From: Microglena sp. YARC
Lineage: Eukaryota; Chlorophyta; Chlorophyceae; Chlamydomonadales; Chlamydomonadaceae
Reading direction: 5' to 3'
DNA length: 64,000 bases
Assembly: GCA_022414725.1 (NCBI GenBank)
Contig: CM039462.1
Span: 52,878,601 to 52,942,600 of the forward strand
The translations under genes were made by a program, and so were the position numbers. Below are positions 43,111 through 53,779 of the stretch, in pieces; position 1 is the first letter of the stretch; every line of letters starts with the position of its first letter. Below the pieces are notes generated by a model. That model saw only the letters and a program-made list of their open reading frames with translations. It ran no database searches and was not told where the DNA came from.

Positions 43111-45885
43111 GGTAGCGGAAGTGTTTGGCGAAAGGAGGTGTTTGGGGGTTTGGCTGCAGAAGGCTGGGAAGAGAAGGTGGCAGGCGTCGGAGGGACTCCA
43201 AGGGGTGAGGTATCAATATGTGGTGTTTGGGGGTTGCTGGGAGGTTGGTTGGTTGGTATTGGCTGAGGAAGAAGGTGAGGCGGGCGTCGAGGGGTGTGAG
43301 TGTAGGGTAAGTATGTGGCGAACTATTGCCAGGGTAGGGTTTGGTTTGGTTGGTTTGTATTGGCTTGGAGAGGGGGGGGAAGCGGGGAGGATGAGGCGGA
43401 GGCGTCGGAGGGACCTTTGTGTCCGCCAATGAGTAGTGGTGAGTTTGCTGGCAGCTGACACGTGTTGGGGGTTGGCTGGGCATGGGTTGGTTTGTTGGTA
43501 GTTGGCTGTGGGGCTAAGGCAGGGGGGGGAAGCGGCAGAGATGCAGGTGGAGGCGTCGAGGGACCTTTGTCCACGCAAAGTGTTGTGGTGAGTATTTGCT
43601 GCATCATCAATATTGCTGACACTCTGTGTTGGGGGTTGGCTGGGATTTGGTATTGTCGTGAGTTTGAGCTTTGTGTCCCGCCATGTAGTGGTAAGGTTAT
43701 TGGCTCGCATCAATATTGCTGAACGTGTTATGGGGGTTTTGGCTTGGGATTGGCGGGATGAGGCGGCGGCGTGAGTTTGGTCGCCAATGTAGTGCTGGAT
43801 CCAATATTTGTTGAGGGATTGATTGGCTGTGGAAAGGGGGGGGAAGGGCAGAAGATGAGGCGGAGGCGTCGGAGGGAACCTTGTGTCCCGCCAATGTAGT
43901 GGTGAGTTTTGCTGCATAATATTGCTGACACTTTTTTTTTGTGGAAGGGGGGGAACGCGTCAAGAGGATAGGGGGTTGTGGCTGGATGGATTGTTCACAG
44001 CGTGCTATACGTTGGTTGGCTATTCGGTATGTTTGGTTGTGCTGTGGGGCTTGTGGAGAGGGGGGGGAAGAGGCAGAGGATGAGGCGGAGGCCGTCGGAG
44101 GGGAACCTTTGTGCCCGCCAAGCTGTAGTGGTGACTTATTTCGTTTTTGCTGGACCCCGCTAATATTGTGACATATTATTGCTGACGGGGTTGAGGGGGG
44201 GGGGACAGCGTGCAGAGGGATGGCGGGGATTGGTTGGTATGGGGGTGCTTTGGGGTTGGCTGGTAGTGAAGGGGGGGGGGGGGAAGCGGCAGAGGATGAG
44301 GGGACCTTTGAGGGCGTCGGAGGGACTTTCAATACTTCGTGTCGCCGGGGGAATGTAGTGGTGAGTTTTGCCTTTGCATTTTGGTCAAATATTGCTGACA
44401 CGTGTTAGGGGTTGTTGGCTGGGATTGGTTGTTTGGTTGGTTGGGTTATTGGCTGTGGAAGGGGGGGAAGCGGCAGAGGATGAGGCGGAGGCGTCGGAGG
44501 GACCTTTGTGTTCACGCAATGTAGTGGTGAGTTTTTGCTGCATCAATATTGCTGACACGTGTTAGGGGGTTGGCGGGATTGGTTGGTTGGTTGGTATTGG
44601 CTGTGGAAGGGGGGGGAAGCTTTCGGCAAGGATGAGGCGGAGGCGTCGGAGGGACCTTTGTGTCCCGCGAATGTTGTGGTGAGCATTGCTGCATCAATAT
44701 TGCTGACACGTGTTTGAGGGTTGGCGGGGATTGGTTGGTTGGTTGGTATTGGCTGTGGAAGGGGGGGGAAGCGGCAGAGGATGAGGCGGAGGCGTCGGAG
44801 GGACCTTGGTGTCCCGCCAATGTAGTGGTGAGTTTTGCTGCATCAATATTGCTGACACGTGTTAGGGGGTTGGCTGGGATTGGTTGTTTGGTTGGTTGGT
44901 ATTGGCTGTGGAAGGGGGGGGAAGCGGCAGAGGATGAGGCGGAGGCGTCGGAGGGACCTTTGTGTCCCGCCAATGTAGTGGTGAGTTTTGCTGCATCAAT
45001 ATTGCTGACACGTGTTTGGGGGTTGGCGGGGATTGGTTGTTTGGTTGGTTTGTATTGGCTGTGGAAGGGGGGGGAAGCGGCAGAGGATGAGGCGGAGGCG
45101 TCGGAGGGACCTTTGTGTCCCGCCAATGTAGTGGTGAGTTTTTGCTGCATCAATATTGCGACACGTGTTTGGGTTGGCGGGGATTGGTTGTTGGTTGGTT
45201 TGGATTATGGGATTGGCTAAGGGGGGGGTGAAAGCGGCAGAGGATGATGTGGAGGCGTCGGAGGGACTTTGTTTCCCGCTTAGTAGTGGTGAGCGTTGAT
45301 GCGTTCATACTGCATGACATTTTGTGTTGGACGGGATTGGCTGGGGTTGTTTGGTTGGTTGGGAGTTGGCTGGGATTGGCACTAAGGCAGGGGGGGAAGA
45401 CGGCAGAGGACTGAGGTGGAGGCGTCGGAGGCCGTTCCTATGCTGCTAATGTTGTTGGTGGGTCTTGCTGCATCAATATTGCTTGGACACGTGTTTGGGG
45501 GTTGGCTGGGTTCGTTTGTGGTGTTGGCTGGGATTGTTTGTTTGGTTGGCTGGGATTGGCTGAGGCAGGGGGGGAAAGCAGCAGAGGATGAGGCGGAGGC
45601 GTCGGAGGGACCTTTGTGTCTGCTAATGTAGTCGTGAGTTTTGCTGCATCAATATTTCTGACACGTGTTTGGGGGTTGGCGGGGATTGGTTGGTTGGGAT
45701 TGGCTAAGGCAGGGGGGGGAAGCGGCAGAGGATGAGGTGGAGGCGTCGGAGGGATCTTCGTATTCTGCTAATGTAGTGGTGAGTTTTGCTGCAGCAATAT
45801 TGCTGACACGTGTTTGGGGGTTGGCTGGGATTGTTTGTTTGGGAGTTGGCTGGGATTGGCTGAGGAGGGGCAGAGGAGGAGGCGG
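43085..45885 (+). repeat. About 16 tandem copies of an exon edge encoding EDEAEASEGP with donor
   Basis: Unit about 150-170 bp: GGGGGGGAAGCGGCAGAGGA, TGAGGCGGAGGCGTCGGAGG, GACCTTTGTGTCCCGCCAATGTAGTG|GTGAGTTTTGCTGCATCAATATTGCTGACACGTGTT. Donors near 43440, 43577, 43690, 43900, 44128, 44361, 44527, 44680, 44828, 44982, 45135, 45288, 45635, 45779 and others. Units around 44660-45160 are nearly identical, so this part expanded recently. Copies keep an open AEDEAEASEGPLCPANVV reading and a consensus donor. I cannot tell which copy is the functional exon. Confidence 0.85.
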
Positions 45886-46149
45886 AAGCGTGTGTGTGTG
45901 GGGGGGGGACAGGGTTTCTCTATTGAGCGGTACATCACTATAAGTGATCAAACGCATCGCTTTCGAGTTGACATTGCGATATAAGCGAACGCAGCGTGAA
46001 GCTAGATCAGGCCTAGAGTCCGCAACTGGCTTGGCCAGGCCGCTTATGAACTGACCTGGCCTGAAACTCCCCGAATCGTCCGGCAAGGCTTACCCCCGCC
46101 CCCGCTGCAGTGGCGCCCACGCGTGGTAACTGTCCCCAGGTTATAGCCC

Positions 46150-46355
46150 GTTTCAGTGATACGATTGGTCTAGTGGTACACCAAATTGCTGAAACGAAGC
46201 AGGGTCCGGGGTTCGATCCCCCCAACGGTCGCCCTGAGCGTTGCAGGTCGCTGTCAACCGCGATGGTAGCTTGTCCAGCCGAGGTGGTAGACCGCTCTCT
46301 GCCCGTGTACAACGGGTTCCCTTAATACCACGTCCCACCAGGCGTTATCATTACC
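46150..46355 (+). mobile_element. tRNA-derived SINE, plus strand, best-preserved copy
   Basis: A box TGGTCTAGTGG (46166-46176) and B box GGTTCGATCC (46210-46219) form an internal RNA polymerase III promoter. Body: GCCCTGAGCGTTGCAGGTCG, CTGTCAACCGCGATGGTAGC, GGTAGACCGCTCTCTGCCCG. Tail: GGTTCCCTTAATACCACGTC, CCACCAGGCGTTATCATTACC. The tail matches the 3' end of the LINE at 3118-3155. Confidence 0.85.
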
Positions 46356-46604
46356 ATTTACATCGGATGACAGGATATCGGTTGGTTTCACTGACTATAG
46401 CTAGCGGACACTAGTATATCACAGCAGTACATGAGTACAGTACAGCAGTACATAACTCACTTTAGTAATCACAAAAGAAGACAATTTTTCTCCCCCGGTT
46501 ATAGTAGAACCTCGACCCTGTCAGGCAGATACACAGAAGAGGGGTCAAGCACGCACTGCAGCGTAGTCGGCTGTCCCATTATATATAAGGACCCGGGCAT
46601 ATCA

Positions 46605-46710
46605 ATATGATGCTGACCAAAGTTGAGTATGATATCATATCAACTGCAGCATATGATATGGTATATAAATGGTACCTTAAGCCTAGTCAGACTGCCGGCA
46701 TCATAAGGTA
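46605..46710 (-). repeat. AT-palindromic dispersed repeat C, reverse copy
   Basis: Reverse complement of 41945-42050, with GCCGGCAGTCTGACTAGGCT shared almost exactly. 46740-47040 beyond it is AT-rich with no exon. Confidence 0.8.
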
Positions 46711-46739
46711 TCATATTTTCGTTCCAAAATTTTATATAA

Positions 46740-47480
46740 TATCACATTTTCATCTGTCGAATATGCCAAGGATGCTCCCTGATAAGAGAAAGACTGCCCC
46801 TCCTAAGGGTCACGGCTAGGGGTCGGCTATGTTATATTAATATTAGTGAATAAATCATATTATTATAATATCATCTAAATAATAACTAATAAATCATATT
46901 AATATAATACTAAATAATAATAGTCGGATGAGTCGTCTCACGCCAGATATTTAAAATTTATTTGAAAAACTAAACTTGTTGTGACCGGATTGTGACCCTG
47001 TAATAATATTTCTATATAAGTTAATATTAGTTTTTCAAACACTAATATTAGTTGCCGCTCCCTAGTCATGGCCAAACAGATGTATAGAAGAGCATGCATG
47101 GAGTTGACTCAGTGCATTGGCTATTCGAGTCGATTGGAAAGCTTGAAAGCCCAGCTGAGTGGGTAATTGCGCGCAGAGCAGAAGCTCTAGGCGTTTAGCT
47201 TGGTGATTGCGCAGTTCCGGTACACTACGTGGAGTTAGAATCATAAGTTTGTAACTTGGCTCTATCGTAGAGCGATCACCGGGTTGTTGATTAATTTTGA
47301 CTTCATTATTCGGTATAAATGTTATTACAGGTGGGCACTGCTGTTTTCTGTGAGTCAATGCTGCATGCCACGCTACCAGCCTAAGTAGCATATGTATTTG
47401 ATTTTTAATTTAATGCCGCTCTGCCTGACGAGCTACATAATTTATATGTTTGATTGATTTGACTTAAATTTCGAATTACT
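46740..47480. other. AT-rich and mixed spacer without recognised gene
   Basis: 46840-46930 and 46990-47050 contain ATATTA/TAATAT runs. 47060-47400 has a minus-strand open frame without recognisable features. Nothing is supported. Confidence 0.35.
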
Positions 47481-47483
47481 GTT

Positions 47484-48041
47484 TTGCAGGGGGGCACGCT
47501 CTTTTTCTAGGAATCACATGCTGCAACACCAAGGCGAGCTACATAATTTGAACGTTTACCTGACTTATTTGACTTAATATTTAAATTCATGTTGTGCAGG
47601 TGGACGCGCTGTTTCTTCAAGTCGATGCTGCACATCCTGGCTAACCAGCCATAGAAGCAAATCAATTCAGTTGCCAATTAAGCAAATTAATTCATGTTTT
47701 GCAGGTGGACGCGCTGTTTCCTCAAGTCAATGCTAAACATCCAGGCTAACCAGCCATAAAAGCAAATTAATTCATTTGCAAATTAAGCAAATTAATTCAT
47801 GTTTTGCAGGTGGACGCGCTGTTTCCTTAAGTCAATGCTAAACATCCTGGCTAACTAGCCATGAAAGCAAATTAATTCAATTGCAAATTAAGCAAATTAA
47901 TTCATGTTTTGCAGGTGGACGCGCTGTTTTCTTAAGTCAATGCTAAACATCCTGGCTAACTAGCCATGAAAGCAAATTAATTCATTTGCAAATTTAGCAA
48001 ATTAATTAAGCAAATGTATTAAATTGATTCATGTTTTGCAG
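47484..48041 (+). repeat. Five tandem copies of the 5' edge of the exon at 48042 with acceptor
   Basis: Units of about 105 bp: AATTCATGTTTTGCAG|GTGGACGCGCTGTTTCCTCA, AGTCAATGCTAAACATCCTGG, CTAACTAGCCAT, AAGCAAATTAATTCA. Acceptors near 47489, 47599, 47704, 47809 and 47915; true acceptor 48040-48041. All have a full TTTTGCAG. After about 35 bp of exon match each changes into intron. Confidence 0.92.
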
Positions 48042-48164
48042 GTGGACACGCTGTTTCTTCGAGTCAATGCTGCACAGCCTTGCGAGACAGCTGATGGCCA
48101 AGAATCAGCTGAAAGCAAGGGGCAATGCCCCCTCCTTACAACAGATGCAGTATGCTATGACAAG
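48042..48164 (+). CDS. Internal exon of unidentified gene (41 codons)
   Basis: Acceptor TTTTGCAG, donor GTAAGA. Phase 0 (VDTLFLRVNAAQPCETADGQ...) joins in phase to 50281. A phase-2 reading, WTRCFFESMLHSLARQLMAK then NQLKARGNAPSLQQMQYAMT, looks more protein-like but would need an alternative acceptor before 50281 (for example at 50261). The boundaries are firm because copies of both edges surround it; the frame is not settled. Confidence 0.55.
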
Positions 48165-48300
48165 GTAAGACTGAACCCCTCCTCCCCCCCCCTCCTACAA
48201 CAGATGCAGTATGCTATGACAAGGTGCGTCTGACCCCCCCCCCCCCCCCCCCCCCCTCCTAACAACAGATGCAGTGTGCTATGACAAGGTGCGTCTGAAC
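48165..48300 (+). repeat. Two copies of the 3' edge of the exon at 48042 with donor
   Basis: CAACAGATGCAGTATGCTATGACAAGGTGCGTCTG at 48195-48230 and again (AGTGTGC variant) at 48262-48298, each separated by a C tract. The donor changed from GTAAGA to GTGCGT, which is also usable. Confidence 0.9.
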
Positions 48301-48316
48301 CCCTCCTCCCTCCCTC

Positions 48317-48351
<35 letters not shown>

Positions 48352-48620
48352 TTCCCCTCCTCCTCTGCCCCCTCCCCCCCCCTCTTCCCTCCCCTCCTGC
48401 CCCTCCCCCCCCTCCCTCCCCCTCCCCTCCCCTCCTGCCCCTCCCCCCTCCTCCCTCCCTCCTGCCCCCCCCCCCCTCCCCCCCTCCTCCCTCCCTCCTC
48501 CCCCCCCCTCCCTCCCCTCCCTCCCCCTCCCTCCCCCCTCGCCCTCCCTCCCCTACCCCCCTCCCTCCCTCCCCCTCCCCCCCCCTCCTGCCCCCCCCTC
48601 CTCCCTCCCCTCCTCCATCA
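48300..48620 (+). repeat. Polypyrimidine C/CT tract
   Basis: C runs with CCTCC interruptions for about 300 bp, continuing the C tracts of the preceding donor copies. Confidence 0.92.
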
Positions 48621-48659
48621 GTTGTCATGTTGCCCTATGCGTAGCGCTTCTATATAGCT

Positions 48660-50280
48660 CCTGGTAAGCCTCACCCCCTCACCCCCTCAAAGGCTCTCCT
48701 CCCCTCACCTCAAGAAATTGCCCCCCTCCAACCCCACTCAACTCCTCCCGCCACCCCCCTAATCCCACGTCCCTTATCACAACCCTTCCCCAGCACCTCT
48801 CGACCCCCTCTTCCTCCTCCCACCCCAGACCTTCCTCCTTTCCAGAAAATCCCCTTTCCACCCTCACCCCCAACACCCCCCAGCACCCTCCCAGCCCCAG
48901 CTCACACACTACCCAACACCCTCCCAACCTTCTCCCCCCAGCACCCTCCCAGCCCGAGCTCACACACTACCCAACACCTCCCAACCTTCTCCCCCCCAGC
49001 ACCCTCCCAGCCCGATCTCACACACTACCCAACACCCTCCCAACCTCCTCCCCACAGCACCTTCCCAGCCCGTGCTCACACACACTTTCCCAGCACCCTC
49101 CCAACCTTCTCACCCCAGCATCCTCCCCACCCTCCCATCCCCAGCATCACCCCCCAGAACCCTCCCAGCCCAGCACCCCCCCAGCCCCAGCACACACACC
49201 CCAGCACCCTCCTCACCCCCTCCCAGCCCCAGCACACACACCCCAGCACCCTCCTCGCCCCCCTCCCCTTCCAGCCCCAGCACACACACCCCAGCACCCT
49301 CCCCTCCCAGCCCCAGCACACACACCCCAGCACCCTCCTCGCCCCCCTCCCCCTTCCAGCCCCAGCACACACACCCCAGCACCCTCCTCACCCCCTCCCC
49401 CTCACAGCCCCAGCACACACACCCCAGCACCCTCCTCACCCCCTCCCCCTCACAGCCCCAGCACACACACCCAGCACCCTCCTCGCCCCTCCCCCTCACA
49501 GCCCCAGCACACACACCCCAGCACCCTCCCAGCCCCAGCACCCCCTCACAGCCCAGCACACACACCCCAGCACCCTCCTCCCCCTCCCCCTCCCAGCCCA
49601 GCACACACACCCCAGCACCCTCCCAGCCCCCAGCACCCCCTCCCAGCCCCAGCACACACCCCAGCACCCTCCTCACCCCCTCCCCCTCACAGCCCCAGCA
49701 CACACACCCCAGCAACCTCCTCACCCCCTCCCCCTCCCAGCCCCAGCACACACACCCCAGCACCCTCCCAGCCCCAGCACCCCCTCCCAGCCCCAGCACA
49801 AACACCCCAGCAACCTCCTCACCCCCTCCTCCTCCCAGCCCCAGCACACACACCCCGGAACCCTCCCAGCCCAGCACCCCTCCCAGCCCCAGCCACACAC
49901 ACCCCAGCACCCTCCTCACCCCCTCCTCCTCCCAGCCCCAGCACACACCACCCCAGCACCCTCCTTACCCCTCCCCCTCACAGCCCCAGCACACACACCC
50001 CAGCACCCTCCCAGCCCAGCACCCCCTCCCAGCCCCAGCACACACACCCCAGCACCCTCCTCACCCCCTCCTCCTCCAGCCCAGCACACGCACCCCGGAA
50101 CCCTCCCAGCCCCAGCACCCCCTCCCAGCCCCAGCACACCACACCCCAGCACCCTCCTCACCCCTCCTCCTCCCAGCCCCAGCACACACACCCCAGCACC
50201 CTCCTCACTCCCTCCCCCTCACACCCCAGCACACACACCCCAGCACCCTCCTCACCCCCAGCACCCTCCCCACCCAACAG
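48660..50280 (+). repeat. CCCAGCACACACACCCCAGCACCCTCC array
   Basis: About 1.6 kb of units of roughly 30-60 bp. The 500-codon Thr/Pro/Ser/His frame at 49072 is repeat translation. The unit's CCCCAG|CACCCTCC is acceptor-like and resembles the sequence just before the exon at 50281, so the array may derive from that border. Confidence 0.9.
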
Positions 50281-50382
50281 AAAATGATGATGTCGAGAAT
50301 CCTCATGCCATCTATCTTGCCAAGTCGCATTCCCAAGGGGATTTCGGAGATAACGGAGCTGTACGAAAGCCAGGCTCATCAG
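50281..50382 (+). CDS. Internal exon of unidentified gene (34 codons)
   Basis: Acceptor CACCCAACAG, donor GTGGGT, phase 0 at both ends: KMMMSRILMPSILPSRIPKG then ISEITELYESQAHQ. It joins in phase to the terminal exon at 52444. Five copies of its 3' edge follow. No family is recognised. Confidence 0.6.
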
Positions 50383-51000
50383 GTGGGTGGGTGTCATGAG
50401 GGGGGGGGGCAAGGGGATTTCAGAGATAACGGAGCTGAACGAAAGCCAGGCTCAACATTTGGGTGGGCGTGTATGGTGTGTGTGTGTGTGTGTGTGGGGG
50501 GGGGGGGGGCTAGCTCGGGTTTAGGGTTTAGGGGCAACCGGTTAACCCCCCCTGGCTGGCAAACCCCTGGCTAGCGTCCTCCCTCCGGGGGTGGGAGGTG
50601 ATATCCAAGGGGATTTCAGAGATGACGGAGCTGCAGGAAAACGAGGCATATCAGATGGGGGGGGGGGGGGGGGGGGGGAACCCAAGGGGATTTTAGAGAT
50701 AACGGAGCTGTACGAAAGCTAAGCTCATCAGGTGCGTGGGTGTGTATGATGGGGGGCGGGGGGGGGGGGCAAGGGGATTTCAGACATGACAGCTGCACAA
50801 AAAACAGGCACCAGGTGTGGGGGGAGTGGGGGGGAGATATTTGTGAGATTATGGTGGTGGGGGGATGGGGGTGGGGGGAGATATTTGTGAGATTATGGTG
50901 GTGGGGGGGGTGGGGGTGGGGGGAGATATTTGTGAGATCCAAAGGGATTTCAAAGATGACGGTGAGCTGCACTGAAACAGGCTCATCAGGTGGGTGTGTA
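50383..51000 (+). repeat. Five tandem copies of the 3' edge of the exon at 50281 with donor
   Basis: CCAAGGGGATTTCAGAGATAACGGAGCTG, then AAAGCCAGGCTCATCAGGTGGGTG, in copies near 50408, 50605, 50682, 50770 and 50938, spaced 80-200 bp by G tracts and GTGTGT. The copy at 50682 is nearly unchanged. Confidence 0.92.
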
Positions 51001-51074
51001 TGGAAGGGGGGGATATTAATGAGACTTAGGTGGTGGGGTGGGGGTGGTGCATTCATCCTGCCAATTCTCCTTCT

Positions 51075-51265
51075 AAAGGGAGTTCAGAGCTGTTGCAGCG
51101 TGCAAAGTGCAGCGTGCAAGAGCAAGAGCAAGTTTGCTGTTGCAGCGTGCGAACAGAGGCCACGGGGAGGTCGTGTTGGTCCATATGTTTGTGCACATCC
51201 CGGTGATTACGAGCGCTGCTGGCGTCGTAGTGCTCGGAAGTACAATTCAATAGCCGGCTGAATTC
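51075..51265 (+). pseudogene. Long decayed copy of the terminal exon's first half
   Basis: GTTGCAGCGTGCGAACAG, TCGTGTTGGTCCATATGTTTGTGCACATCCCGGTG correspond to the true exon's CTGCAGCATGCCAAG, TTATGTTGGTCAAGATGTTTGTGCATGACATAG. This copy extends further into the exon than the array units do (about 130 bp) and has lost the frame. Confidence 0.65.
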
Positions 51266-51344
51266 CTGTCAGCAGGCTGGTTTTATTCTCATGTCAGATA
51301 GATATCGCATGCCCCACCCTCCTCACCCTGCCTCCTTAAGTGTC

Positions 51345-52443
51345 GTCGTTGTTTGCAGGTGTTTGCCATTGCTGGCATTCTGTTGCAGCGAGCATAGTCA
51401 TGAAAATCAAAATTTAAATTTAATTTAAATTCCCTTCATAATGTGACGTGCAGGTGTTAGCCATTGCTGGCATTCTGTTGCAGCGTGCATAGTCATGAAA
51501 ATCCATACTTAATTTAAATTGAATTAAATCGTCCTTCAAATTGTGACGTGCAGGTGTTTGCCATTGCTGGCATTCTGTTGCAGCGTGCAAAGTAATGGAA
51601 ATCCAAATTTAAATTAAATTTAAATTCCCTTCATAATGTGACGAGCAGGTGTTAGCCATTGCTGGCATTCTGTTGCAGCGTGCATAGTCATGAAAATCCA
51701 CATTTAAATTAAATGTTAATCTCCCTAAATTAGACATTGCTGGCATTCTGTTGCAGCGTGCATAGTCATGAAAATCCATACTTAATTTAAATTGAATTAA
51801 AACGTCCTTCAAATTGTGACGTGCAGGTGTTTGCCATTGCTGGCACTCCGTTGCAGCGTGCATACTAGTGAAAATCCACATTTAAATTAAATGTAAATCT
51901 CTTTAAATTGTGATGTGCAGGTGTTTGCCATTGCTGGCATTCTGTTGCAGCGTGTGAAGTAATGAAATTCCAAATTACATTTTCCTTCAAATTGTGACGT
52001 GCAGGTGTTTTCCTTTGCTGGCATTCTGTCGCAGCGAGCATAGTCATGAAAATCCACGATTAAATATTAAATTAAAATCCCCTTCGAATTGTGACGTGCA
52101 GGTGTTTACCATTGCTGGCACTCCGTTGCAGCATGCAAATTAATGACAATCCACATTTAAATTAAATTTAAATCTCCTTCAAATGGTGGCCTGCAGGTGT
52201 TTTCCATTGCTGGCACTCCGTTGCAGCGAGCATATTCATGAAAATCCACATTTAAATATTAAATTAAAATCCCCTTCGAATTGTGACGTGCAGGTGTTTG
52301 CCATTGCTGGCACTCCGTTGCAGCATGCAAATTAATGACAATCCACATTTAAATTAAATTTAAATCCTTTAAATTAACTTGACACTTCAAATTAAATTAA
52401 CTTAACACTTTAAATTAAATTAAAATCAAATGGTGGCCTGCAG
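51345..52443 (+). repeat. Eleven tandem copies of the 5' edge of the terminal exon with acceptor
   Basis: Unit about 85-105 bp: TTGTGACGTGCAG|GTGTTTGCCATTGCTGGCAT, TCTGTTGCAGCGTGCATAGT, CATGAAAATCCA, AATTTAAATT. Acceptors near 51359, 51453, 51555, 51650, (51735 partial), 51828, 51922, 52007, 52102, 52197 and 52293; true acceptor 52442-52443. Copies share substitutions absent from the real exon (GCTGG for TCCGA), so they multiplied from one already mutated copy. Confidence 0.95.
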
Positions 52444-52692
52444 GTGTTTGCCATTTCCGACATTTTGCTGCAGCATGCCAAGTCGTGTAAGGAGAAGATT
52501 ATGTTGGTCAAGATGTTTGTGCATGACATAGATATCGCCTACAACATTGTAGTGCCGATGTACAACAAGTGGGCTTCGGATGATGACCCAGAGGCATCCT
52601 CTGGTGACGTGGCAGTCCCTGCTGCTAGTGTGGTTGAAATGAAGTTGGTCAAAGGAGCGCTATTTGGAATGGAGTTCTCTGCCTCTTTGTAG
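52444..52692 (+). CDS. Terminal exon of unidentified gene (82 codons and stop)
   Basis: Acceptor GCCTGCAG, stop TAG 52690-52692. Reads VFAISDILLQHAKSCKEKIM, LVKMFVHDIDIAYNIVVPMY, NKWASDDDPEASSG..., ending FGMEFSASL. The first half is likely helical, the second an acidic loop and a hydrophobic end. It connects in phase 0 with 50281-50382. I do not recognise the family. Whether it belongs with the Tudor-like exons at 30-42 kb is unknown. Confidence 0.65.
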   Translation: MFAISDILLQHAKSCKEKIMLVKMFVHDIDIAYNIVVPMYNKWASDDDPEASSGDVAVPAASVVEMKLVKGALFGMEFSASL

Positions 52693-52904
52693 CTACTTGT
52701 AGCTAGCAGCTGATCAAGAAGCAGCCTCCTCCAAAGGCTAGCTACTAGAACCCTCCGTTGCGTTCTCGCGATTGTTCAGGGGCCGAGTTATATGTTTTGT
52801 TTAGTGTTTTTTGTAGTCCCTCCATAGCAGTCTAAAATTATCTTGATTATTTAAGGCTGGGCAAATCCCTTCGGCCTAATAGAAGAAGAAGAGGAGGAGG
52901 AGGA

Positions 52905-53112
52905 AGAATTGATACAAGTTCTATAGGCCGGCAATCCGGCGTCTAACTGGCTACCCGGTAATCCGGCGTCTAACTGGCTACCCGGTTGATACAACTTCTA
53001 TAGGCCGGCAATCCGGCGTCTAACTGGCTACCCGGTAATCCGGCGTCTAACTGGCTACCCGGTTGATACAAGTTCTATAGGCCGGCAATCCGGCGTCTAA
53101 CTGGCTACCCCC
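52905..53112 (+). repeat. Tandem repeat, unit about 77 bp, nearly three copies
   Basis: TTGATACAAGTTCTATAGGC, CGGCAATCCGGCGTCTAACTGGCTACCCGG, with the ATCCGGCGTCTAACTGGCTACCCGGT segment itself doubled. Units start near 52909, 52986 and 53063. Confidence 0.92.
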
Positions 53113-53319
53113 TGGACTGTATCATACAGACAGACAGGCCAAAGTGAACTTTAACTTGGTCCAATATACTTAAACCAATCTCAAAGTTACCCTGGGACAA
53201 TTCCGATCCACAGCACCCGGGGGGGTTCTTCCAACCATCACCGCACCACCCTCTCGACTATAGCATGCTAATGTGTTATCACGTGTTCGTGTATTTTTAC
53301 AATCCTTGGATTGGATTGT

Positions 53320-53760
53320 TACATGTTTTTCAGCCAACTCCGGGCTGCTCACTGTCCTCCAATGCTAAGTCCCCCTGTTCACGATTATATTTGAATTTGA
53401 ATTTTAAGACAACTCTGGGCTGCTCCCTGTCTTCCAATTCCAAGCCCTCCCGTGCAATATTGGATTTGAATTTGAATTCGGATTTTTGGCGGAGCCACCC
53501 CTTCTGGGGGGCGGGAGCCCCCAGTGTTACCCATTGTCCGTTCATCCATCCATCCATCCATCCGTCTGACACGTCAGCCAACGATCTCGTAACTAACTCA
53601 CTTCCGTTGCCACCTGTCGCTCCCTCGCGATCACTCTCCGCCATTTTTAGCGTCGCAGGCGACGCTGCATATAACTTGTCAGCCAACTCCGGGCTGCTCA
53701 CCGTCTTCCAATGCCAAGCCCCCCAGTGTGATACCCACGGAAACCAGGGAGCCAACTATT
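53320..53760 (+). repeat. Dispersed repeat D around a reverse copy of repeat A
   Basis: CAGCCAACTCCGGGCTGCTCAC(T/C)GTC-TCCAATGC at 53332-53370, a shorter version at 53408-53450 and again at 53680-53720; also twice at 63450-63490 and 63610-63650. 53480-53680 is repeat A in reverse, with GCGTCGCAGGCGACGC. The block CCCACGGAAACCAGGGA follows at 53730. Confidence 0.75.
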
Positions 53761-53779
53761 CAGATGAAGTCCTTGTCCA

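Noticed and set aside
42229..45153. Long minus-strand frames (163-292 codons) opposite the Lys-rich exons
   Set aside because: Antisense translation of AAGGAGG and EDEAEA arrays; the plus strand explains exon borders and donors.
46160..46235. Possible tRNA gene (A and B boxes)
   Set aside because: No complete cloverleaf with a matching acceptor stem; a conserved body and tail are shared with three other copies, so it is a SINE.
49072..50574. 500-codon plus-strand open frame
   Set aside because: It translates the CCCAGCACACACACC array; composition is only Thr/Pro/Ser/His and Gln. Its last ~35 codons overlap the real exon at 50281 by chance of frame.
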